Shown piece by piece: positions 40,112 to 49,216 of a stretch of DNA of 52,538 bases. How positions within the stretch are numbered: position 1 is the stretch's first letter; the number at the start of each line of letters is the position of its first letter. The notes beneath the pieces are model-generated. The model made no database searches, was not told where the DNA came from, and worked only from the letters and a program-made list of their open reading frames with translations. Where the stretch lies: NCBI GenBank assembly GCA_026708265.1, contig JAPOVI010000071.1:1-52538 (forward strand). Reading direction: 5' to 3'. A program made the position numbers and the translations under genes. The stretch is from Acidobacteriota bacterium (lineage in GTDB: Bacteria; Acidobacteriota; Vicinamibacteria; Vicinamibacterales; UBA8438).

Positions 40112-41281
40112 ATGATGGGCAGGCTCTTGACGACCATTCTCCTGTTGCCGATGCTCGCGCAGACGTCGGCGGCCCGGGCTTCCGTGGCGCAGGACCGAGA
40201 ACCGACGCTGACGATCCTCGAGCCGACCGACGAGTCGTATCTCGCCGGCATCGTCCGGCTCCGGGCCGACGTCGCTCCGGCCGAGGCCGTGACGGTCGTC
40301 GAGTTCTTCGTGGACGGCGCTCCCGTCTGCGAGGTCCGCGTTCCGCCGTTTCAGTGCGAGTGGAACGCCGGACCGGCGATTGCCGCGCACATCGTGCGGG
40401 TTCGCGCGCGCCTCCGCGACGGTCGGCGCCTCGTCGACAGCGTGCGGAGTCGGGAGCTGGACACGTTGCAGGAGACGAGCGGCGTCAACGCCGTGCTGGT
40501 GCCGGTAGTGGTGACCGACCGGCGCGGGCGATTCGTCAGGAACCTGACGAGGGACGACTTCCGCGTCTTCGAGGACGGCGTGGAGCAGGAGATCGACTAC
40601 TTCGACCCCGAGGACGTCCCGCTCGACATCGTTCTGGCGATCGACATCAGCACCAGCATGCGCGAGTCGATGGACACACTGAAGTCGGTCATGAAGACGT
40701 TTCTCGGTGAGCTGGCGCCGACCGATCAGGTGAGCCTCGTGGCCTTCAACGACCGCATCTACACGATGGCGCGCGGGGAGACCGATACCGGTGTGCTCCG
40801 GGGCATCATCGACGCCCTGCCCCGTCCCTATGGCGGCACGGCGCTGCTGGACGCCGTGGTGACCTCGATGGAGCTGCTCGGCGACCGCTTCGACCGCAAG
40901 GCGGTTCTCGTCTTCACGGACGGTGACGAACAGACCAGCCTGTCGGCTCTGGACCCGGTGGAGCGGCGGCTGCGGGAGAGCAACGCCATGGTCTACCTCG
41001 TGATGCAGGGCCGGGGGCGCGAGGCGGAGCGCGTTCGCGAGCTCCTGTCGCGATTGACCACCGCGAGCGGAGGGCGCGTGTTCTCGACCGGACGCATCGA
41101 CGAGCTGCACGAGGTGCTGCGGCAGGTGCGCGAGGATCTGGCCAGCCAGTACCTCCTGTCCTATCAGCCTCGCTCGGCGGAGGGCAGGGGCAACGAGTAT
41201 CGGAGAATCGAGGTGCAGTCCAGCGACGAGCGGCATCGCGTCCGGGCGCGGGACGGCTATCGGATGGCGCCGTTGCGCTGA
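40112..41281 (+). CDS. Exported VWFA-family protein (acidobacterial VWFA-related), copy 1
   Basis: 389 residues from ATG 40112 (a second ATG at 40115) with signal peptide LTTILLLPMLAQTSAARA. The N-terminal Ig-like domain (about 30-115) contains IVRLRADVAPAEAVTVVEFF and CEVRVPPFQCEW. The linker PVVVTDRRGRFVRNLTRDDF and FRVFEDGVEQEIDYF is the usual entry to this VWFA family. The VWFA domain has an intact MIDAS, Asp178-Ile-Ser-Thr-Ser, and FTDGDEQTSLSAL; it ends with the family tail RRIEVQ and VRARDGYRMA. Such proteins are plentiful in Acidobacteriota with no settled function. A 19-base gap separates it from the kinase. Confidence 0.92.
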   Translation: MMGRLLTTILLLPMLAQTSAARASVAQDREPTLTILEPTDESYLAGIVRLRADVAPAEAVTVVEFFVDGAPVCEVRVPPFQCEWNAGPAIAAHIVRVRARLRDGRRLVDSVRSRELDTLQETSGVNAVLVPVVVTDRRGRFVRNLTRDDFRVFEDGVEQEIDYFDPEDVPLDIVLAIDISTSMRESMDTLKSVMKTFLGELAPTDQVSLVAFNDRIYTMARGETDTGVLRGIIDALPRPYGGTALLDAVVTSMELLGDRFDRKAVLVFTDGDEQTSLSALDPVERRLRESNAMVYLVMQGRGREAERVRELLSRLTTASGGRVFSTGRIDELHEVLRQVREDLASQYLLSYQPRSAEGRGNEYRRIEVQSSDERHRVRARDGYRMAPLR

Positions 41282-41297
41282 CGGGCTGCGCTGGCCC

Positions 41298-41341
41298 GCC
41301 CAGCCTGCCGGCGCCCGCGCCGTTCCACGGCGCAGACTCCC
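41298..41341 (+). repeat. Palindromic repeat, copy 3 (partial), at the module junction
   Basis: Begins 17 bases after the VWFA stop. The hairpin is GCGCCG (41317-41322), loop TTCCA, CGGCGC (41328-41333), followed by AGACTCC. Upstream GCCCAGCCTGCCGG matches the same part of copy 1. The longer shoulder seen in copies 1 and 2 is missing. Like those, it lies right at a gene's 3' end. Confidence 0.65.
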
Positions 41342-41610
41342 GGCCGCCGGCGATCGTCGGCGCGAACCTGTGGCTCATCGACCACACCCGCGCGTTCCGG
41401 TTCGAGGCCGAGCTGCGCCAGCCCGAGCTGCTGATTCGCATCGAGCGCCGCGTGCTCGACAACCTGCGCGGCCTGACCTCGGAGGCCCTCGAGGAGGTGG
41501 CCGAGGACACGCTCAGCCGGGCGCAACGCTCACGCATCCTGGCCCGGAGAGACCTGCTGGTTCAGCACTTCGAGGACCGGATCGAGACATTCGGGGAGCA
41601 CTCCGTGATC
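41341..41610 (+). pseudogene. C-terminal remnant of an unidentified protein at the junction
   Basis: An open frame without a start reads GANLWLIDHTRAFRFEAELR, then PELLIRIERRVLDNLRGL, RSRILARRDLLVQHFEDRIE and GEHSVIID. This looks like the C-terminal end of a kinase-like-fold protein that recurs in Acidobacteriota (LWLIDHTRAFR near the end), but I cannot name the family with certainty. The frame begins inside the repeat hairpin, so the gene has lost its 5' part. It continues open to 41748 into the antisense of the VWFA gene, where it is meaningless. Confidence 0.55.
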
Positions 41611-42805
41611 ATCGACTCGTCGGCGGGAGGGAGGGCGACGCGAGGTAGCCCTCCCGGGCGCGGACGACGTGCCGGCGGTTCACGGTGCGCACGTCGATCG
41701 CGCGCCACGTGTCGTCGAGCTCGGCGTTCGACGGGCGGTAGCCGATGAAGTAGCGGTCGCGCAGGTCGGCGCGGACGGTGTCGAGCGCGCGCTGCACGTC
41801 CGCGATCCGCTCGATCGGAAACGAGCGGCCCCCGCTGACGCGCGTCAGCCGGCCGAGCATGTCGCGGACCCGTTCGATGCGCCGCCCTTCCCCCAGCGTG
41901 ACGACGTAGACGGTCGCCTGGCTCGCCCGGATCCGCTCCTCGACGCCCATCAGATTCGACAGGCTGTGCTGGTCGTCGCCGTCCGTGAAGAGCACGACCA
42001 CCTGGTGCGCCAGATCGTCCCCGTGCAGCGTCAGCGCACGCACGATCGCATCGAGCATGGCGGTGCCGCCGATCGGGCGGGGCAGACGGTCGATGGCGGC
42101 CAGCAGCGCCTCGGGGTCGTCCTCCCGGCGGGCCAGCACGAAGGGCCGGTCATTGAAGGCAATCACGCTGAAGCTGCCCTGGCCGGCGAGCGCCGCGGTG
42201 AACCGCCGGGCCGCCGTTTGCAGCGCCGGCGCAACGGGGGCCATGCTCGAGCTGAAGTCGAGGGCCAGCACGAGATCGAGGGGGAGGCTCTCGGTCTCGA
42301 AGAACTCGATCTCCTGCCGCACGCCGTCCTCGTATACGGCGAAGTCGTCGCGGGTCAGGCCGGCCACGAACCTCCCGCGCCGGTCGCGGACGACGATCGG
42401 GACGAGCACGAGGTTCGTCTCGGCCGAGAAGAGCATCGTCGGGCGGGCGCGGGTGCGGATGCTGCGGACCAGCCGCTCCCCGTCGTCGAGGCGCGCGACG
42501 GCCCGGACCACCCGGGCACGCACGCGAGGCCCGGCGTCCCAGGCGCAGGCGAAGTCGGGGGCCGGCGCCACGCAGGCGGGCGCGCCGTCGACGAAGAACT
42601 CGACCGCATCGACGGCGACGGTGCCGGTCACCACCGCGCGCAACCGCACCCCGTCGACGAGGTAGGCGTCGTCCGCCGGCTCCTCGATGAACAGGCCGGG
42701 CGGCGCCGGCTGCGCCCGCACCGCCTGCCACGCAGGCGCAAGCGGCGCGGCGGCCAGCGTGGCCAGCAGCAGGACGACGGGCACGCGAGGATCGCCGATG
42801 GGCAT
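41609..42805 (-). CDS. Exported VWFA-family protein, copy 2
   Basis: 398 residues. ATG 42805 overlaps the TGA of the large exported protein before it (ATGA), so the two are coupled. The layout equals that of the VWFA protein at 40112: signal peptide (VPVVLLLATLAAAPLAPAWQ), Ig-like domain (VRLRAVVTGTVAVDAVEFFV), VPIVVRDRRGRFVAGLTRDD, MIDAS Asp183-Phe-Ser-Ser-Ser, VLFTDGDDQHSLSNL and the tail VRTVNRRHVVRAREGYLA. It is in the convergent orientation to copy 1. Confidence 0.92.
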   Translation of the reverse strand: MPIGDPRVPVVLLLATLAAAPLAPAWQAVRAQPAPPGLFIEEPADDAYLVDGVRLRAVVTGTVAVDAVEFFVDGAPACVAPAPDFACAWDAGPRVRARVVRAVARLDDGERLVRSIRTRARPTMLFSAETNLVLVPIVVRDRRGRFVAGLTRDDFAVYEDGVRQEIEFFETESLPLDLVLALDFSSSMAPVAPALQTAARRFTAALAGQGSFSVIAFNDRPFVLARREDDPEALLAAIDRLPRPIGGTAMLDAIVRALTLHGDDLAHQVVVLFTDGDDQHSLSNLMGVEERIRASQATVYVVTLGEGRRIERVRDMLGRLTRVSGGRSFPIERIADVQRALDTVRADLRDRYFIGYRPSNAELDDTWRAIDVRTVNRRHVVRAREGYLASPSLPPTSR

Positions 42806-45800
42806 CAGCGCCAGTTGTCGCCCGGGAGCTCGGGGGCGCGCAGCGGAAGGCCCGGGCCGACCTGCATCGCCACATAGTCCTCGATTCGCGCGCGCGGCAG
42901 GTCGTGCACGTAGCGGGCGAGCGCGTCCGCCACGTCGCCGGCCGACGCGGGCTCGGCGCCTGCCAGCAGATCGCCCACGGCGAACGGCAACAGGTCGCCG
43001 ACGATCGGCGCTGGAAGTCCCAGCTCGTCGACCGCCTCCGCCAACGCCAACTGCAGATCCACGTAGGTGGACGCGACGCCCTCCGCTCCGGCACGTCCCA
43101 GATCGATGCCGTTCGGCTTGGGAATGCGAGCGCAGAGGCATCCGTCGAGCGGCAGCCCCGGGGCGCCCCAGCCTGCCGGGGGGCGGTCGCCGCCGCCCAG
43201 CCAGAACAGCTCACCGCGGGTGAAGAAGAGGTCCAGGTCTTGAGGGCGGTGGCGCACGGTCCAGCGCAGCTCGTTCCGGCGCGCGCCGACCATCCCAACC
43301 GCGTCCACGACCTCCGCCAGCACGGCCGGGTCGGCCAACCGCCCCACCCGATCCCGGCCGCGGCGGACCGCGGCGGCGATCCGGGCCGCACCGGCCTCGT
43401 CCGCGAGATGCGGGTCGAAGAGCGGCACCGCCAGGGACAGGAACTGCCGATCCTCCTGCGTGAGCGCGGCCCCCTGACTCACCGATCCCTCCGGGAGCAC
43501 GAACAGCGACAGCAGGGACATGTGCGCGAACGCGAGGTCGAGCGAGAGCAGCGAACCGTGGACGCGCCATCCCGTGTCGAGCAGGTCGTCGGATTCCAGT
43601 GGGGGGGCGACCGCGCCGTGGAACGGGTAGGGCGCCTCGGGCCCGCCCCAGGGTGGAAGCCACGCCGCGCGGGCGCGAACCGCGGCGTCCTGGATGTGCA
43701 CGCCGAACTCGTGGCGCGCGGCGATGTCGCTCCCGAGCAGGTCCGCTTCGTAGGCGTCGGCGAGGTGCCCGACGTAGGCCAGCGTCCGAAGCAGGTCGGC
43801 CAGGAGCACGTCGACGACGTAGCGCAGGTCCCGCGCGGTCCGTGGGAGGTCGTCGGTGCTCCGCCGGTGCACCATCTCGCGCATGTCGCGGACGATGCCC
43901 TCGACCTCGTCGGCGTACGAGCCGACCCGGGCGTTCACGCCCGGCAGACCGATGAAGGGGTTCCGAATGGTCGCGGTCGAGGCTTCGAGCGCATCGGCGG
44001 CGGCTTCCAGGACCTGGACGTCGGCGCCGTCCTGCGCCAGATCGTGCGCCACCTGCGCGACGGCCAGCACCCTGTCGAGGCGGTTGCCGCGGAGTTGCGC
44101 GCGCGCCCGCCGGAGGCGCTCCAGCGCTGCCGCGCCGCGGTCGAAGCGGTACTCGAGCCCCTCCCATTCGATGCGGGGCCCCGCCCCGGCGGGGTGGGCG
44201 CCGGCCAGCGCGGCGAGCAGTCCCGCGTCCATTGCCGTCCCGTCGAGCGCCGGCGCGACCGGCACGCCCACGTCCGGGAGAAAGCGCCCCGTCAACCACG
44301 CGGCCACCCGCCCGTCGAAGCCTCCGCGCTCGGGCCGCGCCTCCGACAGGTCCAGAAGCGCGCGGCCCGCCGCCTCCCGGGTCAGGGAGCCGGCCAGGCG
44401 GGTGCGCTCCACGAGGGCCAGCGCCCCCTGGAACAGCGACAACGCGCGGGGGCGCTCCAGCGGGTCCGTGACGCGGTCGATGCGGCGGGCGGCGCGCGCC
44501 AGCGCCGCGTAGACACGCGCATCGTCGACGCCCATCCGCTCCGCCGACAGCATCAGCATCGGGTAGCGGGCGAAGGCGCGCGCCGCGGTGAAGACGGCGG
44601 CCGGGTCGGCTTCGGCGCGTTCACCGAAGACGCGCTGCGCGAAAGCGATCGCCTGCAGGCGGGAGCGCCCGGCCCCCGGTGGTCCGGACAGTCCCGCGGT
44701 CAGCAGGAAGGCGGCGTCGATCCGGGGCAGGGCCTCGATGCCGTCCAGCGGAGCTTCCGATTCGTCAGGAACGTCATCGCCGGCAAACACGCGCGTCCAG
44801 AACGCCCGGGAAGCGGGGGGCGCCGGCTCTCCGGAGTCGTCCACGACGATGGCGCGAAGCGCGGCCGCCGGATCGGCGGCGTGCGGCAGGTCCCACCCGA
44901 ACGACCCGGGCGCAGCAGCACGGCTACTTCGCGCGGCGGCCCAGGAGGCTGCCCAGGCCAGGGAACGCCTCCAGTTGGCTCCCGCGCCGCCGGTCTGCAG
45001 CGGGTCGCCGGGCCGCCGCTGAACGCCCCCATTCGGGTCGATGAACCACGGCGCAGGGGCGGGAAGCGACGTGAACAGGTCGCGCAGCGCCCGCAGCCCG
45101 TCCCGCCGAATCCGGACGTCGGGCTGCCACGATCCGAGCACGAACCGCTGTCGTTCCGCCGGCAGCCGCGCAACCAGGTCGTAGGCGTAGGCCAGGTTCG
45201 GCCTCCCGAACAAGCGGTCCGCGAACCGCTCGGGTTCGTTGACCGGGGCGCCGACCAGTTCCTCCCAGAAGGGCGCGTACTCGGAGCCGCCGGGGGTCTC
45301 CATCTTGCCGTCGCGGACGCGGAGGGCGCGCCCGAAGTCGGCGAACGTCGGGAGGTGGTCCGAGTACAGGCGGGACTGCAGCCGGGGGCTCCGCGCCAGC
45401 CACGCCAGCGTGGGACCGTCCAGCGCGGCGAGCCCCGCGTACAGGCGGGCCGGCCCGGGCTCGGTCACCAGGCGTCCGACGATGGCCGCGGCGAGCTCCG
45501 AGGCCGAGCTCGCGGCCGTCGCTTCCCTCCATGCGGTGCGCCGGTCGAGTACCTCGAGCCAGACGCGGGGCGAGAGCGGAAGCGCGACCGTGAAGTGCGG
45601 GAGGTCCCAGGCGATCGCCTCGCCCGCGTTCAGCCGTCGCTCCACGTCCTCCGGCTGCCAACTGCCCCCCGCCCCCGCGGCGCACGTGCGCCGCGGTGCG
45701 TCTGCAGGGTCCGCGGCGCCGCCCGCGCCGCTGAGCGGGTCGCCCGTGGCCTGCGCCGCCGCCCGGCGGTAGGCCTCGGCCCGGCCGGGAGCGACGCGCC

Positions 45801-46203
45801 ATTCCCGTCCGTCGCGTACCAGCCGCAGGCCGAGCAGGTCGAGGAACCGCGTCAGGGCGCGCCGCGCGCCGCCGCGGTCGGCCGCGCGAAGGCTCAGCTC
45901 GCCGGCCTCGCGTTCGACGGCGCGCCAGTGGCTGCGCAGGCGCTGCAGGTCGTCGAGGCAGCGGCGGAAGCTCGCGGCGCTCTCCCGGGCGATGGCGGAG
46001 TCGGGGCCGTGAAAGATGTCGATCAGTCCGCGCAGCAGCCGGGGCCCCTCGAAGGGGAACGAGTGCCCCAGGATCTCCTCGACGGCGCCGGGCACCTCCA
46101 GGTCGAACCAGCCGTCCTGGGCCGCCGCCGCGGAGGGCAGGGCGAGGAGCCAGGCACACGCGCCGGCGGCGGCGATGCGCCGGAGCGGACCGGGGCGCGG
46201 CAC
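42805..46203 (-). CDS. Large exported protein of unknown family, paralogue 2
   Basis: 1132 residues from GTG 46203, three bases after the upstream stop. Signal peptide IAAAGACAWLLALPSAAAAQ. It is a full-length paralogue of 34677-37817, with matching blocks in the same order: FLDLLGLRLV, LYAGLAALDGPTLAWLARSP, LYSD, RALRVRDGKMETPGGSEYAP, FARYPMLML, LFQGALALVERTR, HGSLLSLDLAFA, AVRRGRDRV, GELFWLG, GWGAPGLPLDGCLC (Cys1022, Cys1024), DLQLALAEAV and RIEDYVAMQV. It carries an insertion near residues 165-190 and another around 395-440. No known enzyme motif is visible. It is followed by a VWFA protein, as is its paralogue. Confidence 0.85.
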   Translation of the reverse strand: MPRPGPLRRIAAAGACAWLLALPSAAAAQDGWFDLEVPGAVEEILGHSFPFEGPRLLRGLIDIFHGPDSAIARESAASFRRCLDDLQRLRSHWRAVEREAGELSLRAADRGGARRALTRFLDLLGLRLVRDGREWRVAPGRAEAYRRAAAQATGDPLSGAGGAADPADAPRRTCAAGAGGSWQPEDVERRLNAGEAIAWDLPHFTVALPLSPRVWLEVLDRRTAWREATAASSASELAAAIVGRLVTEPGPARLYAGLAALDGPTLAWLARSPRLQSRLYSDHLPTFADFGRALRVRDGKMETPGGSEYAPFWEELVGAPVNEPERFADRLFGRPNLAYAYDLVARLPAERQRFVLGSWQPDVRIRRDGLRALRDLFTSLPAPAPWFIDPNGGVQRRPGDPLQTGGAGANWRRSLAWAASWAAARSSRAAAPGSFGWDLPHAADPAAALRAIVVDDSGEPAPPASRAFWTRVFAGDDVPDESEAPLDGIEALPRIDAAFLLTAGLSGPPGAGRSRLQAIAFAQRVFGERAEADPAAVFTAARAFARYPMLMLSAERMGVDDARVYAALARAARRIDRVTDPLERPRALSLFQGALALVERTRLAGSLTREAAGRALLDLSEARPERGGFDGRVAAWLTGRFLPDVGVPVAPALDGTAMDAGLLAALAGAHPAGAGPRIEWEGLEYRFDRGAAALERLRRARAQLRGNRLDRVLAVAQVAHDLAQDGADVQVLEAAADALEASTATIRNPFIGLPGVNARVGSYADEVEGIVRDMREMVHRRSTDDLPRTARDLRYVVDVLLADLLRTLAYVGHLADAYEADLLGSDIAARHEFGVHIQDAAVRARAAWLPPWGGPEAPYPFHGAVAPPLESDDLLDTGWRVHGSLLSLDLAFAHMSLLSLFVLPEGSVSQGAALTQEDRQFLSLAVPLFDPHLADEAGAARIAAAVRRGRDRVGRLADPAVLAEVVDAVGMVGARRNELRWTVRHRPQDLDLFFTRGELFWLGGGDRPPAGWGAPGLPLDGCLCARIPKPNGIDLGRAGAEGVASTYVDLQLALAEAVDELGLPAPIVGDLLPFAVGDLLAGAEPASAGDVADALARYVHDLPRARIEDYVAMQVGPGLPLRAPELPGDNWR

Positions 46204-46206
46204 GGA

Positions 46207-46893
46207 CTAGTCTCCGAACTGCGGGAAGTAGGACAGGGCGATGCCGATGCGCCGGCTGCCGTGCAGCCCGTAGCCGCCGCTACCGATCACCTTGAGGCCC
46301 CGCGCTATCACGCCGGCCATCGCGAACTCGACCCGAAACAGCGGCACCGGCAGGCCTTCCGGACCCTCCGGACCTCCGAACCGGAGGACGTCGGGGGCTT
46401 CCAGCGCCTGCCCTCCAGCGACGGCCGGCCGCCGCACCGAGCCTTCGTACCAGCCGGCGCCCGCGCTGGTGTTGACGCCCACCTGCACGCGGTCGTCGGC
46501 GAACGTGGCCAGCGGTGCGAACCAGTGGAACTCGAACCCCTGCAGGCGCAGGCCGCGGATGGATTCGACCGCATCGGCGCACGCACCGCCCGCCTCGGCG
46601 GACAGGCAGAGCTCGGAGTCGGCCTTCACGCGCTGGCGCACGAGCGACAGCCCCCACTCTCCGCCCGTCGCCCGGCCGCGCACGAAACCGAAGCCGTAGT
46701 CCGAGCCTTCCCAGCCGACGACCTCGTCGGCCCCCACCAGATGGCGGAACTGGTCGGGCGCGCGCCACTGGGGAGTGAACCACGCGTGCACGCCCCAGCG
46801 GTCCTCCTCGAACGCTTCCAGGAACTGCGCCGCGGCAGGAGCCGAGGCGAAAGTGCTCAGAATGGCAACGCCCACCGCGTGTCTCAGCACCAT
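46207..46893 (-). CDS. Beta-barrel-like exported protein, unknown function
   Basis: 228 residues from ATG 46893, which is preceded by an extended -10-like TGG-CAGAAT eight bases upstream. The signal peptide ends ASAPAAAQF. The mature part has alternating aromatic and hydrophobic strands (GVHAWFTPQWRAPDQF, FEFHWFAPLATFADDRVQVG, IGIALSYFPQF), compatible with a small outer-membrane beta-barrel ending in an aromatic residue near the C-terminus. Two cysteines may pair. No family recognised. Gap of three bases to the large exported protein, so probably co-transcribed. Confidence 0.7.
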   Translation of the reverse strand: MVLRHAVGVAILSTFASAPAAAQFLEAFEEDRWGVHAWFTPQWRAPDQFRHLVGADEVVGWEGSDYGFGFVRGRATGGEWGLSLVRQRVKADSELCLSAEAGGACADAVESIRGLRLQGFEFHWFAPLATFADDRVQVGVNTSAGAGWYEGSVRRPAVAGGQALEAPDVLRFGGPEGPEGLPVPLFRVEFAMAGVIARGLKVIGSGGYGLHGSRRIGIALSYFPQFGD

Positions 46894-46953
46894 GGCTGCG
46901 TATTCTGCCACAGGCGCAACCACGGGGCAGGAAAGCACCGCCGAGCTCCGTCG

Positions 46954-49002
46954 TCATCGTTCCGGGATGCGGAAGCGGCCGAACACGCGCTCGACCTCCT
47001 CGTCCCGGTGCAGCACCCGCAGGCGGGCCACGTACTCGCCGGGGTCGAGGTCCCCGACCGCGACACTCGCGGACGCGGTTCGGCGCGGCTCGGCCTCGCC
47101 GCCGCGAAGCGGCGCCACTACCTGCACCAGGGGCGGTCCGGTCTCGTCGCGCGCCACCTCGACCGCGCCGCGAACCCGGTGGAAGACCCAGGCCGACTCT
47201 GCCTGCACGTCGAGCGCAACCGCGAGCTGCCCACTCGACACCACCACCTCGTCTCCCCGGCCGGATTCGACAGGCGCCGCTGCGTCGCCCAGCACGAGAC
47301 GGCCGAGCACGACCGGAGCATCCGAGAGCGCCAAGCCGACACGCAGGCGATGCTCCACGCTGCCGCCGCGCCCGCTCCCGTCGACGGCCGCCACCCGCAG
47401 CGCGTAGCGGCCGGGGGCTGCCGTGATCGGAAGGGTGTACACCTGGGCGCCGTCGTCCCGTGGCGTGCCGGCCGCAGCCGCCATCTGCCGCCGGCCGCTC
47501 GACACGACGGCCCCCCAGGAGTCGCGCAGCGCGAAGGCGAGAGTCACGTCCGCCGCGTCGACGCCGCGCCCTCCTACCTCGGCCGTCACCGCCACCCGCG
47601 CGCGCCCACCACCGTCGGGCCAAGCGTAGGTCGAGACCCGCAGCGGCAGCCACGGCTCGGTGTCCGGCGAGCGGAGCATCTCCATCAGACGCTCGTCGAC
47701 GTTCAGCGCCTCCGTCCGGGTCTCCGGCCGCAACTCGCGCAGCACGCGCGCGTGGGCATTGCCGTGCCGCACGTGCGCCGCGGCGCCGCGACGGGCAACC
47801 CTGACCTCGATCCGCCGCCGTTCTTCCACCGGATCGTCGGGTGCGACCTCGACGCCGAGCAGGTAGTGCCCGGATAGATGCGCCTCGATCCGCTCGAACC
47901 ACCGGCGCGGGTTTCCGATGAAGCGGTAGAACTCCCCGCCGGTCCGCCGCGCCGTCTCCGAGAGGCCGAGCTCCCGCAGGCGGAGGTCCTGGGTGTGCGT
48001 CGGCCTGCGCCCCTCCGACCGCGGATAGCGGCTCGTGTCGAACGGCACCGGCTGGCCGGCCATCAGCGTGAACAGCGTCGTGCGCGACTCCGCCGCCAGC
48101 TCCTCGATGCGGCGCAGGCGCGTGCCCTCCATGTCGATCACGAAGCCGCCCGACAGCCACACGACCGTCTTCGGGCCAGCCACCGCGCGCAATCTGTCCA
48201 GCAGTCGCTCGACCTCGCGGCGAGCGACGACCGCCCCCATTCTCACGAACTGCACCAGGAGAATCGCGTTCGCCTCGACCTGTTTCCCCATCGCCGCCCA
48301 GGCCTCGGGGCTGCATCGGCGGCAAAGGCTCTTCGTTATCTCGCCGGCCAACCGGGCATCGCGCTGGACGACGATCTGGAACGCCTCGTAGACGCTCATG
48401 CCGCCCAGGCGCCAGGGGTCTCCTTCCAGGTCCTGGTCCTCCAGGCCCATGATGAACTGGGCTCCGAGGCCCGACATGCGGGACACCTCCCGCCGCACGC
48501 GGTCGTGGTCGGTCGTGAACGCGATCCGGGCCGGGGTGCTCCACACCGGGTAGAGCGCCACACGGTCCGACGGGTGCAGCCGGTCGATGAAATCACCTGC
48601 GGCCCGGAACGCCTGCCACCCCTCGCCGGCCACCAGGGTCGCCCGATCCACGACGATGACGATCCTGCGCCCGCGCGGGTCTCCGCCGCCCGACGCGTTG
48701 GACGTAGCGAGGACGTCGAGGCCCGATGCGTCGCCGGGGTGAGCGCGACTCGCCGCCGGCCCCGGGGAGAGGCGCCGTGCCCCGACGACCCGCCGTGGCT
48801 TGCCGTCGACGAAGACCGCGAAGTCCGAAGCTGCGAGGTCGTGGACCGGACGACCGCGCGGGTCGACCACGCTCACGTCGACCTCCGCGACGTCGACACC
48901 GCTCCGGAACGGCGGCTGCTCCTGCACCGCCGCGGCGGTCGCGACACCGGCCGCCACCGCGGCCAGGACGGCCGGTGTCGCGACGACTCGTGCGCGTCCC
49001 AT
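46954..49002 (-). CDS. Large exported VWFA-like protein with degenerate MIDAS
   Basis: 682 residues from ATG 49002, preceded by GGGAGGAG. Signal peptide VATPAVLAAVAAGVATAAAV. The entry segment VDVSVVDPRGRPVHDLAASD and FAVFVDGKPRRVV is that of the acidobacterial VWFA family, but the expected DxSxS reads Asp119-Arg-Ala-Thr-Leu, so the metal site is not conserved. The domain continues DRVALYPVW, VVWLSGGFVIDMEG and HLSGHYLLGVEVAP; about 200 further residues form a C-terminal beta-rich region (VTAEVGGRGVDAADVTLAFA). It may bind partners without metal dependence. First gene of the minus-strand set that ends with the convergent VWFA gene. Confidence 0.85.
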   Translation of the reverse strand: MGRARVVATPAVLAAVAAGVATAAAVQEQPPFRSGVDVAEVDVSVVDPRGRPVHDLAASDFAVFVDGKPRRVVGARRLSPGPAASRAHPGDASGLDVLATSNASGGGDPRGRRIVIVVDRATLVAGEGWQAFRAAGDFIDRLHPSDRVALYPVWSTPARIAFTTDHDRVRREVSRMSGLGAQFIMGLEDQDLEGDPWRLGGMSVYEAFQIVVQRDARLAGEITKSLCRRCSPEAWAAMGKQVEANAILLVQFVRMGAVVARREVERLLDRLRAVAGPKTVVWLSGGFVIDMEGTRLRRIEELAAESRTTLFTLMAGQPVPFDTSRYPRSEGRRPTHTQDLRLRELGLSETARRTGGEFYRFIGNPRRWFERIEAHLSGHYLLGVEVAPDDPVEERRRIEVRVARRGAAAHVRHGNAHARVLRELRPETRTEALNVDERLMEMLRSPDTEPWLPLRVSTYAWPDGGGRARVAVTAEVGGRGVDAADVTLAFALRDSWGAVVSSGRRQMAAAAGTPRDDGAQVYTLPITAAPGRYALRVAAVDGSGRGGSVEHRLRVGLALSDAPVVLGRLVLGDAAAPVESGRGDEVVVSSGQLAVALDVQAESAWVFHRVRGAVEVARDETGPPLVQVVAPLRGGEAEPRRTASASVAVGDLDPGEYVARLRVLHRDEEVERVFGRFRIPER

Positions 49003-49202
49003 GGCGGCTCCTCCCGTTCCTGCCGACCCGTGCGGCAAGGGTTGCGGCCGGCCCGGACGGCGGCCAACCCATCTTGACATACGCGACACCGCGCGCAGCT
49101 CACGACGATCGGGTCCATCGGCCGTTCCGCATCGTCGGCGCCTCCCGCCCATTGGGATCGGGCTCTCGGCACCCTCGGCCCTCCTGGGCCCTCCGCAGGT
49201 AG

Positions 49203-49208
49203 TAGGAT
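49203..49208 (+). promoter_or_regulatory. -10-like element directly before the FHA-GAF-PP2C gene
   Basis: TAGGAT lies eight bases before ATG 49217, giving a near-leaderless start; no Shine-Dalgarno is seen. No -35 was found. The rest of 49003-49216 holds no gene that I can support. Confidence 0.35.
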
Positions 49209-49216
49209 GCCCCTCG

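Noticed and set aside
42904-47877. 1657-residue plus-strand open frame
   Set aside because: Runs antisense through three well-supported minus-strand genes; Arg/Gln/Val-rich with no recognisable fold.
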